Of a DNA stretch of 64,000 bases, positions 12,501-25,700 are shown piece by piece. Under the pieces are notes generated by a model. It worked only from the letters and a program-made list of their open reading frames with translations. It was not told the origin of the DNA and searched no databases. The translations under genes and the position numbers were made by a program. The stretch's first letter is position 1. Each line of letters starts with the position of its first letter. This DNA is from Hyparrhenia diplandra (taxonomy: Eukaryota; Streptophyta; Magnoliopsida; Poales; Poaceae): assembly GCA_015847255.1 (NCBI GenBank), contig JADLZK010005792.1, positions 1 to 64,000 on the forward strand, written 5' to 3'.

Positions 12501-13647
12501 GAATTCGAATTGATTGAAAAATTAGTTTCAGCCACGTCCAGGAATAACAAGAACAAAAAAAAATGCTAGGAATTTTTTCTGATCCAGCTATCTTGATGAT
12601 CACCAAATAAACAGTACTCACCTCTCCTGTTGCCACTGTCTTTAGTCCCTGTTTCATCATCATCTGAAAAACCAGAGTGCTCATCCATTTCAGATTCCTT
12701 CCTGGCCTTCTTCAAGCGCTTAAACTTGTTTCCCTACAACAAGACAAAATGAGTATTCTTCATAAACACGCACATGCACAGACACACGCCCACACAAACC
12801 AGAAAAGGACAGGAGAATTTTGACTGAAAACATACGGCCTTTTGGCCGACTGATGCCAGTGACATTATTATCCTCGAGCAACATATAGTCATCCTCATCA
12901 AGCATGAAGTCTTCTGAATCCCTGGGTAATCTCATACATTTCAGGGCAATGTACACAATAGACTAATTATATCACATCTATTTCTAGCAGGAACAAATTG
13001 CGAGTACCTTTTCTTTTTCCTTTTTTTTTTCGACTCTCATCATTGCTCTTTTGTACTTCTTCCTCTCCTCCCGCATTTTCTTCCTCATCATCAGAATCTG
13101 CTATGAAGCTATCATTCTCATACTCGTCCAGACCATCCTCTGCACAACAATAGATTTACCCAGTTGTTACTTCACTACCCCAGGCCGGCGAAATCACTAT
13201 TGAAGCTAATAAAGAACAAAGGGAGTACAGCAATCCCCATTTCAATAGCAAAGCAAAATAACAGACAGACTGAATAATTCGAAAATAGGAAGGAAAACTA
13301 CTCCCCTAATGGGGGAGCAAACTACCTACACCCCGCCCAAGTCACCCGTGCGAACCAACACCAGGAGAAGAAAATCGCGAGAAGAATTCTGACCTCCCTC
13401 GTCATCGTCGACATCATCCCCGCCACTTGAGGGCCGTGGATGCTCCTCCTCGTCGACCTCGATCTCATCGTCTAGGGTTCCAACAAAACCACCAATTACC
13501 ATCAGTAACGCACACAAACCACCGTAAACGGCAGAAATCGGCGAAAACCCCAATTTCCATCAGTAACGCACACAAATCACCGTAAACGGCAGAAATCGGC
13601 GAGAAACCCCGCATACCTTCCTCATCTGAGGGCAGCGTGCGCCCCAT
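6082..13647 (-). CDS. SPT6L: Transcription elongation factor SPT6 (SPT6L/GTB1 type)
   Basis: SPT6 is a histone chaperone that travels with RNA polymerase II. ATG is at 13647-13645 (MGRTLPSDEE). About 18 exons can be read on the minus strand: 13647-13617, 13471-13394, 13139-13008, 12921-12836, 12733-12622, 12489-12365, 12243-~11981, 11900-11713, 11636-11529, 11444-11069, 10889-10779, 10675-9887, 9359-9218, 9119-7956, 7868-7659, 7487-7059 and 6536-6082. Domain order fits SPT6: an acidic N-terminus rich in D/E, helix-rich and Tex-like core, YqgF-like fold (around 10000-10300), HhH/DLD region (8600-9119), S1 domain (8150-8440), tandem SH2 (7870-7200), and a glycine-rich tail with GW/WG repeats. 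Frame breaks occur in several exons: an extra AG near 11986, an extra T near 11813, an extra A in an A run near 11720, and others near 8060 and 8440. They sit in otherwise well-conserved sequence, which suggests sequencing error, although a decayed copy cannot be excluded. Confidence 0.88.
13500..13602. repeat. Tandem duplication in SPT6 intron 1
   Basis: Two ~45 bp copies sharing 'catcagtaacgcacacaaa' and 'gtaaacggcagaaatcggcga' start at 13500 and 13558 (58 bp offset) and differ by about one base. They lie wholly inside the first intron of SPT6 on the minus strand, so they should not affect the protein. Confidence 0.85.
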
Positions 13648-14183
13648 TATTCTGGATGGACTTCAAAGCGCGTTCAACCTGAACGAACCGCGGGCGGATC
13701 AATTATGTCAAGTTCGCGAGGTACCAATGTAGCATGCAGCAATCGAAATCCGTGAAAGAACTGAGAGAAAGCTGGACTCGATTCCTCAACCCGCCCGGTC
13801 GATCAAGGTAGGCCGGCAGGTTACTCACCGGAGTCCGGCGAACAAATAAACCGACCCCAATTGCTGGACCACCACACGCGCCGGCCAGGTACCAGCTGCG
13901 GGAGCGGGACTGCGTAGATAGAGGAGGGAGGTGAGAACTGGCTGAGAACCGCCGCCTCTCGGCGAGACAAAGGAACCGGCGGAAGGAGGGCTTTGTTTGC
14001 GGCGCCCCGTCGTCGTGGTCCGCCGCGAAGACGCACGCGCGTCGAATAGAAGGGAGGGGCTCGTCCGGGACGGTTGGAATTGGGAGCATACAGCATTGTG
14101 GGCCTGTTTGTTTTCTAGCTTATAGGCCCAGACAGCCCAGCAAGCCCAGCGGGCTGCAATGCAAACTGCCCTTGCCCCTTGCA
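13648..14183. other. SPT6 5' flank and probable 5' UTR/promoter
   Basis: This stretch lies directly upstream of the SPT6 start (gene on the minus strand) and is moderately GC-rich (about 13800-14060). No ORF with protein similarity is seen. It probably carries the 5' UTR and core promoter, but I see no clear TATA box. It ends at the 9 bp duplication of the foldback transposon. Confidence 0.4.
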
Positions 14184-14192
14184 AAGCAAATT

Positions 14193-15260
14193 GGAAAAAG
14201 TCTACTTTTGGTCGCCGACTTTTTGTGAAAAGATTTTGGCGCCACTCAACTTCAAACCGGACAAAGCGGTCCTCAACTTTTCAAACCGGGTGCAGATTTC
14301 GTCCCTCGACGGGTTTGGATGGTGGTTTTCGCTACAGTAACTCCGGGTTTCTTCAGTGACCATGGTTTCGTTTTTTTTCCTTTTCTTATTTATTTAAATT
14401 TGAATCTTTCAAAAATCATAGTAAATCACAGAAAATTCATAAAATAGAAAATCCAATTTTGTTGGACTCCACATGAGTAGAGCTACGCAATGAATGAATA
14501 TATAATATGGTATACTTTAGTACAAAGTTTTTGCTAGAAGGTTTTTTTTTTTTTTATTTATTTCAACTCAATCTTTAAAAATCATAGTAAATTACATAAA
14601 AATTATAAAATAAAAAATTTAAATTTTGTTGGACTCCACATGAGGTCTTGTAATAACACAGTGACGTAGTTCTTGTGGCTCTTTAAGCTGGGTTAGGTTA
14701 GCTAGGTTTGTTGTCTTGACTGGCGACGTGCGTCTGCGGCCGTGAACTTGATCGATGGATCCCTGGCCAATAAATTAAATAGTACACATATATATCTTTA
14801 TTGTGTAAATATGCTCATGTGAAGTCTAGCAAAATTAGTTTTTCAATTTTATAATTTTTATAATTTATTATGATTTTTTAATTGAGTGAAATAAATTAAA
14901 AAAGGTAAAACCTTCATAGCAAAAATTTTATATTAAAGTATACCATATTATATATTCATTGCGTAGCTCTACTTATGTGGAGTCCAAAAAAATTAGATTT
15001 TCTATTTTATGATTTTTACGTGATTTAGTATGATTTTTGAAAGATTCAAATTGAAATAAATAAGAGAAGGGAAAAAAACTAAACCACCGTCACCACTGTA
15101 GCAAAACCGGAGTTACTGTAGCGAAACCACCGTCCAAACCCGCGGAGGGACGAAATCTGCACGGTTTGAAAAGTTGAGGGACCCGTTTTGTCCGGTTTTG
15201 AAGTTGAGGGACCAAAATCGGACTTTCGTAAAGTTGGAGGACCAGAAGTAGACTTTTTCC
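14193..15260. mobile_element. Mutator-like foldback element (non-autonomous)
   Basis: This is a 1068 bp element with long terminal inverted repeats of several hundred bp. The left end starts 'ggaaaaagtctacttttgg' and the right end is its inverse, finishing 'agtagactttttcc'. Matching inner blocks include the CCACCATCC/CTACAGTAAC region and the GCAATGAATG/TATAATATGGTATAC region. It is flanked by perfect 9 bp duplications 'aagcaaatt' at 14184-14192 and 15261-15269. A 9 bp TSD plus long TIRs are the hallmarks of Mutator-like elements. It has no transposase. It sits between the divergent SPT6 and EHD genes and could affect either promoter. Confidence 0.88.
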
Positions 15261-15269
15261 AAGCAAATT

Positions 15270-16794
15270 TGTGTCAGGTCCGACCGGGTTCAGCACAAGC
15301 TAGTGCGACGTGAGTTCCATGTGTATGATGCGAAGATACAAGACATTGAAAACCAGGAAATTTAGGTAAATGTCATCTTGAAGAGACTGATAGACCCGTA
15401 AAATAAGTAATTACGAGTTCACATAACACGTATTTGTATGGTTTCATCAGGGTATAATTCATTTCCACCAAATATCCACGTGGAGTATTACCGATAATGT
15501 TACTTTCGTCTCTAGCGAAAATTACATCCATGACGACGGCCCAGAAGCCGGAACTAAATTTCCGACGTGATCCTGGTTCAGCTAAACATTTTTCAGGTTC
15601 AAAGCCTGACTTTGCCAGACTCTCGATGCTGCAATTGTTATGGTCGCAAAGCTTTATGGCCGTAACTCTATGTGCTCCTAGGACGGGTCAATGACGCTCG
15701 TGTCTCTGCTTGCGCGATTACGGTCTCCGTGTAACGTTTTCCAACTCATATACACTCGTATACTATATGATATGAGAATTTCCCGCGTGTTCTTGTGATA
15801 TGCAAGAGAAAATACAAATAGATCAAATTAGATGTTAACTTCATTATACGAGTGAGTTTGATACTTGATGCATTAAAGGAACCAAGTAGAGGATATAGTG
15901 AGTTCACTTAGCGGGGAATGATGTGGACATCTTTTATATAGAAAGAAATCACGACCGATTGTTACACGGAGACACGCTGGGGCACACTCTTGTGGGAAGC
16001 ACGACCTCCATCACCCCGCCACACGGCGGGCCTCTCTCCGATGGCAGGAACGGCCTCCGTCACGGTGGTGGTGCATATGTCCTCCCTCTCCCTCCTACTC
16101 CAATTGTGCAACCTTTATTTACTTTCATTCCATAATATGGCTGCCTCTAGGTGTGTAGGGGCAGAGACAATGGGGTGTGGGAGTGGGGAGCACAAGACCC
16201 CTCTATGAATATGAATTTTGCGCTAAAAAATAAAATTTGAATAAATTTTAGAAAATTCAACACTGTTGGCTCTCCTCTACCCCATGAAGGGGACAGTCAT
16301 ACATTTTTTTCTATAAAAAATAAAAACACGCTCATACTTAAATTAACATATCATTAGTTATATTTTGCACGGGCATTTATCCAGTCAAGTATAAAAAATG
16401 GACAATCGGATAGAGTCAATCAACGTACGTATCTGATTTCAGGTACACGTACACCCGGACGTCCGGGGCGGGCTAATCCGGTACAATTCCACTTGATCCC
16501 AGCCGTGCATCGTGCCACGGGCCAGCTCGGCATCGTCAACGCTCAACGTGGGCCAGTTGCCAGTTGCCAGGCACCTCGCGTGGATTCGAGCCAAACTCCA
16601 CGGCCGCACCCAGCTGGCGCCACGGGCACCCCATCGAGTTGTCGAGCACTGGAGCTCTTTGAAAACTCTGTTCCAGTTTCCACACAGTGAGGCCACGGCC
16701 ACGTCGTAGGGTTTTGCTTGCTTCGCCTGGCGGTAAAGCGGAGCGCGGCGAGAGTCGGGGGACCGGAGGAGCGGCGCCCGCCGCGCGCCCGGCC
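15270..16794. other. EHD upstream region, no gene recognised
   Basis: This is non-coding sequence between the foldback element and the EHD start. 15270-16440 is mostly AT-rich with no recognised protein. 16440-16790 is GC-rich and leads into the EHD first exon, so it probably holds the 5' UTR and promoter. No clear TATA box or transposon ends were found. Confidence 0.4.
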
Positions 16795-19700
16795 ATGGAG
16801 ATCGGGCAGTACCCCGCGAGCAGCTGCTCCAAGGAGCACCAGAAGATCTACCAGGAGTGGTTCGCACTCGCGGACGCAGGTCCGATTCCAGGACCCCCTC
16901 CTGCTCTGTTCCCCTTCGATCCCCAAATCCCCCTTCCACTGTTGTGCGCCTGGATGTGTGGTCTTCTAATCGACGGTGTTGCAGATGGGGATGGCCGCAT
17001 CACGGGCCCCGACGCGATCAAGTTTTTCGGCATGTCCAAGCTCTCCCGCTCCGACCTCAAGCAGGTACTGGCTCTCGCTACTAGTAGCCCTCACCCCCAC
17101 TTCCTGATTTGTCTAACCCTCAAGCGGAGCTATTGGTTTTCTATATTGTGCCATTTTTGTCTAACCGTGCTTCGATTCTAGGTGTGGGCTATCGCGGACA
17201 CCAGACGGCAAGGGTACCTGGGTTTCCCTGAATTTGTCACGGCGATGCAGGTTTTCCCTCGTGTATTTGATGTTTCTGTTGTGCTATCTGTTTCCACTAG
17301 GTGGTTTGGGTTATTGCTCGTTACTAATGGGCTTGTTTCAATTGGCAGCTAGTTTCTCTGGCACAAGCAGGGAATGAGATTACTCAAGATAGCCTTAAAC
17401 GCGATGGTTGTTGCTACCCTCCAAATCAAGTTCTATTTGATTGCATTATGCTCATTTATTTACTGCTAACAAGTCTAAGGTTGACAGATTTGGTCAGTTT
17501 GAATCCACCTGTGATGGAAGGATTGGATGCCCTACTTGCGGTAACGTATTATTATGTCCTTACAGTTTTTCTTTATCAATTTCGTTTTTTATCTCAATGC
17601 CTTTTAGTTAATATGATGGCAACTTCTTTCAGAAATCTAAGCATTTGGTGAAGCGTTGATCCAGAAATGGATGGTAAGTAATGCACTCTTTAACAGGAGA
17701 TTCATGCTTGGGGAAATTTATGATACGACTTTTTTTTATCCATGCAGGATATCCTCAGGAACAATCCACTTTAACAGACAAATGGTTCAGCTCAAAGTCA
17801 TCAAAAAAGGTAATACTCATGTAGTCATGTTATTCTTCACAATTTTCTTATGACTTCTCTATGCTCCTAGAATATTGCTCTTGTGATTATCTATTGCATA
17901 CCATACTAGCACCAAAGCGACTTCTGAGGAAGATTCTACTATGACCTGTGCATTTGTTGATAGTTCAGTCATCTGTCTTTTTACCTTAGCAAAAGGAAAA
18001 GGCAGCAAGTTTACTTGTTTAGCTTGTGTAAGCCTTCTGTAGCTGGTTACCTATTTATTTTAATTCTATCTTGTCTGTTAACGAGCTTGGAAATATGATG
18101 CATGCAAGTTGTCTAAAAGGAAGCTCACAGTCCAGCAAAATGTTTGTAAGACAACGTAGTTCTCAGTTATTGTGTTTCTATTGTGCATTATTAAGTGACA
18201 GAGATTTTTGTGTGCTAATATTAAGACCTTTCCCTATATAAAGAAATGCTGTCAGTGACCCTAGTTTTGTCAATGACACATTTATCATTATTGCTGATCT
18301 TTCCTTTTATGGTGTTATATGTAAACAGATACCTCTGACTGCTGTTACTTCTGTCATTGATGGCCTGAAAAAACTTTATATCGAAAAGCTGAAGCCTTTG
18401 GAAGTCACATACAAGTTCAATGATTTCGTTTCCCTTTTCTGGTACATACTGCATTCCTGCATTTCTGGATACTTCATGAAACAGAAATGAATACTTTCCT
18501 TTGTAATCTATGCCATTGTTTATTGACAACATAATCTATGCCATTGTTATTGCTGTTTCCTTGACATCTTGTTCAAAATAACCCCCTTACATGCAGAATA
18601 TTGTTAACCCTTTTTTTGTGTTGCAGACAAGTAGTGATTTTGATGCAAAGCCAATGGTTATGCTCTTAGGTCAATACTCTACTGGTAAAACAACTTTTAT
18701 CAAGCATTTGCTAAGATCAAGCTACCCAGGTTTTTATATCTACCAAATGTACCTTCTATACTTTCCCAGGGTTGTTCAAGTAACATGCTATCTAACAGTT
18801 TATGTTCTGCATTTGCAGGTGCCCATATTGGACCAGAGCCAACAACAGACAGATTTGTAGTTGTCATGGTAAACTGAGCAAAACTTAGGATCTCTCTTTG
18901 TAGGTATAATAGGTGCATCAAATGATTTAAACTTATTATTATGATTTGTGAAGGAATTTTAGTTGAAACAATGAATGGATGAAGCAATCCAACATTTTTC
19001 TCAAAACTTTGGGTAGGAAATTTACATCGTTAGTTACCTATGGGATTGCTCCTAAGATGTTGGCTTTACAGATCATAGAATCACATAGTAGTTGATAGAT
19101 TATGAGTTAATGGCCCAGATCGTAGTATGACTTTATGCCTTTGAATATCGTCACAGTTTTTCTAGATATAGTTTGTATTTTGTAAAATCCTCAAGAGCAT
19201 GTAAAGAGTTCTCTACATAGTAAACAGAATGCGAAGGGTATAAGCTTATCTAGGTTCTCTATTTGATACAACTATTGCAAAAGAAACAGCGCTAGTGCTG
19301 ATGCATAATTTTCTTAGGTGCTACGCCCATGCAAAATTACCAGTCTGTCATTTCTTTGGGAGGGGTGGTGGTGGTGGTGTATTCCTATATTGCCAACAAG
19401 AGCTAGATGTAAGACATAATCTGCTGTTAGCTTGCTTGATGGCTGCATTAGGGAGAGGATTAGGAATAGAATCTTCATCACTGTTTCCCTGCTGTAGCAG
19501 TAGGGCTGAATAGCCATGAGTATGGCCTCAACAGCCATAAAGAGGCATGGCAAGCCCATGCTTGTACCTTAGGTAAGGTAGGAGTTAGGCAGCCATGTAT
19601 GGCTATAGTGCTAGGTAAGGTGGTGGCTGTAGTCAGCCATGTTCTTTGTCCTTTAGATGGTACAACTAGATGTGTATAAGTAGGACTCAAGTTGCAATGC

Positions 19701-22700
19701 AATAACTCAGTTCATTGCCCCATTCATTCAGCCATATTCAGAGTGTTCAGTTTCAGCCCACGCTGAAACGGAACAGGTGTGCCGTGGTGTGTGTGCGTGA
19801 GAGAGGAGCGGGGAAGTGAGCTCCTCGCTCATCTTCTTCCTAGGAGCGAGGAAGGAGAGGGAGTAGAGAGGTGAGGTTCTCACCTCGGTGTTGCTGATTG
19901 TAGGGACCAACAAGTGGTATCGAGCCGCACAAGTCGTTTAGGCCCGTGGCCGAGAGATGGCTGACGGTGATGATGTCACGGCCGGAGGTGGTGTGGCGCA
20001 GCGGAAGGAGCGATCTGGAAGCAGGTGGCTCACGGTGCGGCGCCGGTCGGGAGATCATCGTCAAGACGGTCGCGGAGGCGGCGGCCGTGGCGGCGTCACG
20101 CTTCACCCGCACCAACTTGCTGAGTGGAGCGTCTTGATGAAGTGGAGACTCAGGCGGCGGGCGTGGGTGGCCATGGCGGAGGGCACCGGCGTCGAGGATG
20201 AGGGAGGTCGAGCGATGGGCGCTCTGCTCGTCCGCGCCGTCGGACTTCCACGAGGCCATCGGGCGAAGGAGACGGCGAAGGAGGCGTGGGACATGCTGGC
20301 CTCGTTCCGCATCGGCTCGGATTGAGCCAAGCGGGGCGAGGAGTCCGGCATTTGCGCAAGGACCGAGGACATGAAGATTGCGGCGGGCGTGGAGGATTTT
20401 CCTTTCATTTGCGGTCGGTGGTGAGGAATGGCGCGCTTGGAAAGGCGATGGACGAGGAGGATGTGGTGTGCAGCCGCCCGTGCCGTCGCCGCCAAGTACA
20501 ACCGATGGCGCTCACCATCGAGACGACGCTGACCTCGGACAAGGTCTCGGCCCCGGAGGACATCGTCGGGCGTCTCCGGTTGCCGAGTGGCGGATTGACA
20601 CGCCGCTTTCGGCGGCGGATGAGAGTGGCAAGTTGCCGCCACGGAGGAAGAGTGGAACAGCGCATGAAGCGGCGCTCGGGGAAGGCTTTTCGGCCGCGGC
20701 GGGAACGCTGGCGGCGGCGGTGGTGGCAAAGAAGAAGCCGCCACGGGGAAGAAGAAGAAGGCGTATGATCCCAACGCTTGTCGCAAGTGCGGCAAGGTGG
20801 GACACCGGGCAAAGGGGTGCCCAGGGCGCAAGAAGGAGGAGGCACACCGGGCGGCGGAGAGCGACGACGAGCACGCTACGCTCATGGCTTCATACTGCGT
20901 GTGTTGCGGGACGGAGCGGAGGAGGTGCGGCGGAGGAGTCCGAGGCCGCGGGAACCGGTCCACCTCGTCGAGCCAAAGTAGATGTTCATCTCGGGGACGC
21001 GGGGGCAGGCGGGGAGGGGGAGGTGGTACCTCGGCTACGGGTGCCCGGCAATCACATGTCCGGCACCCGGGCACTTCTCAGGCTCGACCGGCGGCTTCCG
21101 TGCGCGTGAAGTTTGGTGGCGGTCCCGGTGGACATCCGTGGGCGCGGCAAGTGGTCTTGGTGCACCGCGGGGCGATGATGGGCGCTCGGGCGTCTACTTC
21201 ATCCGCGGTGCGCTCGAGCATCATCGGCTTAGGAGCGGTTGACGGCGGCCGGCGAGTTCTCATCAAGCGTCGTCTTTGTCGATCCGAGGGAGGGCGGTGG
21301 CTTTCTGGCGCGCGGTGCGGCGGTCGGGAATCGGCTCTACCTTCCCGAAGGTCGAGCACCGTGTGTGCTGGCGGCGCGAAGCGGGAAGGCCCAGCTCGGC
21401 TGCGGCGCTATGGACACCTCGGCTTTGATGCTCGGGCCGGGCGAGAAGATGGTGCGGGATTGCCGCGCATCGACCCGCAGCCGGCCGAGTTGTCTCGCGA
21501 CGGCTGGCGGCGAGGAAGCGAGGAGGCTGCCGTTCCCCAAGGGCGGAAGTTTAGCGGCGGAAAAGGCTCGAGCCGGGTCCATGGGGACCTTGCGGGCCAA
21601 TCACGCCCGGTGGCGCCGCGGCGGAAGGAGGCACTTCCTCTCACGCTCGTCGATGACCCCGGCCGCTACATGTGGGTGTGGTGCTCCGAGCTTTCGCGAT
21701 GCGGCGGAGCGATCAAGCGCGTTCCGGGCACGGGCGGAGCGGGCGGGGAAGCGGTGCGAAGTGCTCGGACGGATCGGCGGCGAGTTCACGGCGGTGGAAT
21801 TCGCCGCGTGCTGCGTGGGAAGGGGTGGCTAGGCACTGCTGCGCCCGTATCGCCGCATCAAAAACGGCGTGGTGGAGCGCGAGGAATCGGACCATCGTCG
21901 GCATGGCGGTCGATGCTCAAGGCTAAGAAGATGCCGGCGGAGTTCTGGGGTGAGGCGGTGAGCACAGCGGTGTTCATCCTCAACCGCTCCCCCACTGGGC
22001 GTTGAAGGGGATGACTCCCTACGAAGCTTGGCACGGGCGCAAGCCGAATGTGGCATATCTGCGCGACGTTAGGTTCTGCGTCGGCCATGTCGGGAACAGC
22101 GGCAGGGGCTCACGGCTGGAGGGACGAGAGCACCAAGATGGTGTTCCTCGGTTACGAGGAGGGTCAAGCCTATCGGCTCTACGACCCGGAGAGCGGCAAG
22201 GTGGCCGTGTGTCGGGCGTCGTCTTCGACGAGGCGACGGCTGGGTTGGGATGCGAGGGGGGAGGGGGGAAGCGGGAGGAGACGGGCGTCACCTCGGGAGG
22301 TTCCGGCGTCGAACACTTGGTGATCGAGCATCGGCGCGGAGCGAGAGGAGGAGCGTGCGGCGGGAACCCGCGACGGAGCGGTGGAGCCGCCAAGTCCGGG
22401 TGTTCAGGCCCGGGATCTCGGGCTCTCTCATCGCATCGCCGGGGGGGCTGGCCGGTGGTGAGCGTGGAGTACGCTACACCAGAGGCTGCGCGTCGCGGAT
22501 CCCCGTGGGCGCCTACCATGGCTTGGCCGGAGTTGAGATTCCGCCGGGTGGACCACGTCGTTGGAGGTGGGAGGTGGCGTCGGGCGTCTCGGCGACCCGA
22601 CGACGGCCGGGGCTTCTTTGTTTAGCGCCGAGGAACCGGTGACTTTCACGGTGGCGGAGAAGGATCCCAACTAGCGGCGCGCCATGATCGAGGAGATGGG

Positions 22701-25700
22701 CTCCATCGAGGAGAACCAGGAGGCTGGTGGATCCGCCCGACGGGATGCCTACCGATCGGGCTCAAATGGGTGTACAAGGTGAAGCGCGGCGAGAAGGCGC
22801 CATCGTCAAGCACAAAGGCGCGGCTCGTCGCCGCGGATTCGTCCCGGGAGGATCGACCGAGAAGGTGTTCGCTCCGGTGGCCCGCATGGAGTCGGTGCGG
22901 CTGCTGCTGGCGGCGGCGCGGGGCGGCGGGGTCCACCACCTCGACGTCAAGTCGGCGTTCCTGAACGGAGAGTTGGAGGAGATTGTCTTCGTCAAGCAGG
23001 CGCCGGCCTTCACCAAGAAGGGAGCGGAGAACAGGTTCTCTGGCTGCGGAAAGCCGCATGCGGGCTGCGGCAAGCTCCGCGGGCGTGGAGCGCCAAGCTC
23101 GGCGCCACCATGGCTGAGCTCGGGTTCACACGCTGCGCCGCCAGCATGCTGCGTACGCTCGGCGACGGGGAAGGAAGAGCTCATCGTCGGCGTGTGCGTG
23201 GATGACTTTGATGCGTCACCGGGGCTCGGGCGCGGGACATCGAGGCTTTCAAGCGCGAGATGGCGGCTCGTTCAAGATGAGCGATCTCGGCGCGCTCTCC
23301 TACTACCTCGGGATCGAGGTGAGCGAGGAGGACCTCCATCGGTGGGGCAGCGGGCTTATGCGGAGAGGCGGTTGCGCGGCGGCATGGCGGGATGCAAGCC
23401 GTGCGCGACCCCGATGGAGGAGAGTATCAAGCTCTCCAAGAAGAGCACGGCGGCGACGGTGGATGCGACGCGCTACCGGAGTATCGTCGGCGGGCTGCGG
23501 TGGCTTACTCATACTCGCCCGGACCTTGGGTTCGCGGTGGGTTATGTGAGCCGATTCATGGAGGATCCTCGGGAGGATCGGGTGGCGGTGAAGCGGGTGC
23601 TGCGCTACATCAGGGGACGTTAGACACGGGTCGTCTTCCCAGGCGGCGGCCCGGTCTGAAGGCGATGCGGCGAGCTCAGCCAAAGGCCGGTGAAGGTGAG
23701 CCTGGGCTCACGGCTTTCAGTGATGCGGACATGGCGGGCGACATCGACGGCCGGCGGAGCACCTCGGGTGTGCTGGTCTTCCTCGGCGCGGCGCCAATCG
23801 TCTGGCAGTCCCTGAAGCAGAAGACCGTGGCTCTATCGACATGCGAGGCTGAATACGTCGCAGCAGCCACGGCGCGGCAGTGTGTTCAGCTGCGGCCGGG
23901 CTGGCCGGGCTGCCGACCGGAATAGAAGCTCGTCCGCCGGCGCTGATGGTGGACAACAAACCCGCCATCGCCCTTGCCAAGAACCCCGTCCTTCACGACC
24001 GGAGCAAGCACATCGACGTCAAGTTTCACTTCTTGCGTGATTGTGTCGATGAAGGACAACTGGTCATCGAGTTCGTCGAAACCGGTCGGCAGCTCGCTGA
24101 CATTCTCACCAAGTCGCTTGGTCGTCTACGGTTCCTGGAGCTGCGGAGGCTGATCGGCATGGAGGAGATGGAAGTGCAACAGCAGAATTAGGGGAAGTAT
24201 TGTAAGACATAATCTGCTGTTAGCTTGCTTGATGGCTGCATTAGGGAGAGGATTAGGAATAGAATCTTCATCACTGTTTCCCTGCTGTAGCAGTATGGCT
24301 GAATAGCCATGAGTATGGCCTCAACAGCCATAAAGAGGCATGGCAAGCCCATGCTTGTACCTTAGGTAAGGTAGGAGTTAGGCAGCCATGTATGGCTATA
24401 GTGCTAGGTAAGGTGGTGGCTGTAGTCAGCCATGTTCTTTGTCCTTTAGATGGTACAACTAGATGTGTATAAGTAGGACTCAAGTTGCAATGCAATAACT
24501 CAGTTCATTGCCCCATTCATTCAGCCATATTCAGAGTGTTCAGTTTCAGCCCACGCTGAAACAGAACAGGTGTGCTGTGTGTGTGTGTGAGAGGAGGCAG
24601 GGAAGTGAGCTCCTGCTCATCTTCTTCCTAGGAGCAGGGAAGGAGAGGGAGTAGAGAGGTGAGGTTCTCACCTCGGTGCTGCTGATTGTAGGGACCAACA
24701 CTAGAACCAGTGCTTTTGGTTCCTTTCTATAAGATGTTTGGATATGTTTTTTTTTTTTTTTGTGCTTCGTGAAAATACTGTCAATTTTCTGGTCGACAGC
24801 TGTGGCGTTGTGATTAGCAGCCTGTACCTTTTTCTCCAAATTGTCTCTGAAATAATGAGCTGCAATTATATCGCCAGCCATCATATTTATGATTGTTTCT
24901 GATTCCTTAGGGTTTGTTGGGAATGTTAGGTAATGTAAAAGAAGCATAATGCACACATCTCCAAATCAATATAAGTTTAAGTTCATCATCCTCTAGATTC
25001 ATGCAAACCCTTGTTGTGAAACTTGCAATAGGTACCGAGCACCTATTGGCACACTCTTTGACTAATTTCAGTTTTTTAACCTAGGCCAACGCAACTGCAG
25101 TATAAACAGTATGAATTGCCTGTGTGCCAACTATTACATTACCACATGTTTTATACCTATAATACTTTTCCCTTTCCGTCGCTCCAGTTAACTTATGTAT
25201 GCTTGCCAGTCAGGACCTGACGAAAGGACTATTCCTGGAAATACTGTTGCTGTTCAAGCTGACATGCCTTTTAGCGGTCTTACAACATTTGGGACTGCAT
25301 TTTTATCCAAGTTTGAGTGCTCTCAGATCACGACATCCAGTAAGATTTAATTTTGATGCAAGTGAAAACCTAAAAGGCATGCAATCTGGAAACTGATACC
25401 AAACATTTACCTTGAAGTTGCTAGAGCATATCACATTTGTTGACACACCTGGTGTTCTTTCTGGTGAAAAGCAACATACGCAACGCAGCTATGAGTTCAC
25501 TGGCGTGACATCATGGTTTGCTGCGGTGTGATCTTATTCTTCTTCTGTTTGATCCTCATAAGCTTGATATCAGCGATGAGTTCAAACGTGTCATTGGATC
25601 ATTACGTGGACATGATGACAAAATACGTGTAGTTTTGAACAAGGCAGATCAAGTAGACACTCAACAGGTAGTATTCGTGGATATTTTTGTGTCTTAACTC

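Larger units (their letters stand above)
19408..24700 (+). mobile_element. Ty1/copia LTR retrotransposon in EHD intron 10
   Basis: This is a complete-structure element of 5293 bp bounded by 5 bp duplications 'ctaga' (19403-19407 and 24701-24705). Its LTRs are 19408-19912 (505 bp) and 24201-24700 (500 bp), both TG...ACA and closely similar; most differences lie in the last ~150 bp. A primer-binding site resembling initiator tRNA-Met follows the 5' LTR, and a purine tract 'aggggaagt' precedes the 3' LTR. The internal order gag, integrase, reverse transcriptase, RNase H identifies copia. It is in the sense orientation of the host gene. Confidence 0.95.

Noticed and set aside
20103..21074. Long open frame (about 320 codons) on the minus strand inside the copia element
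   Set aside because: It is antisense to gag in GC-rich DNA, rich in Pro/Arg/Ser with no domain; a shadow of the sense coding sequence.
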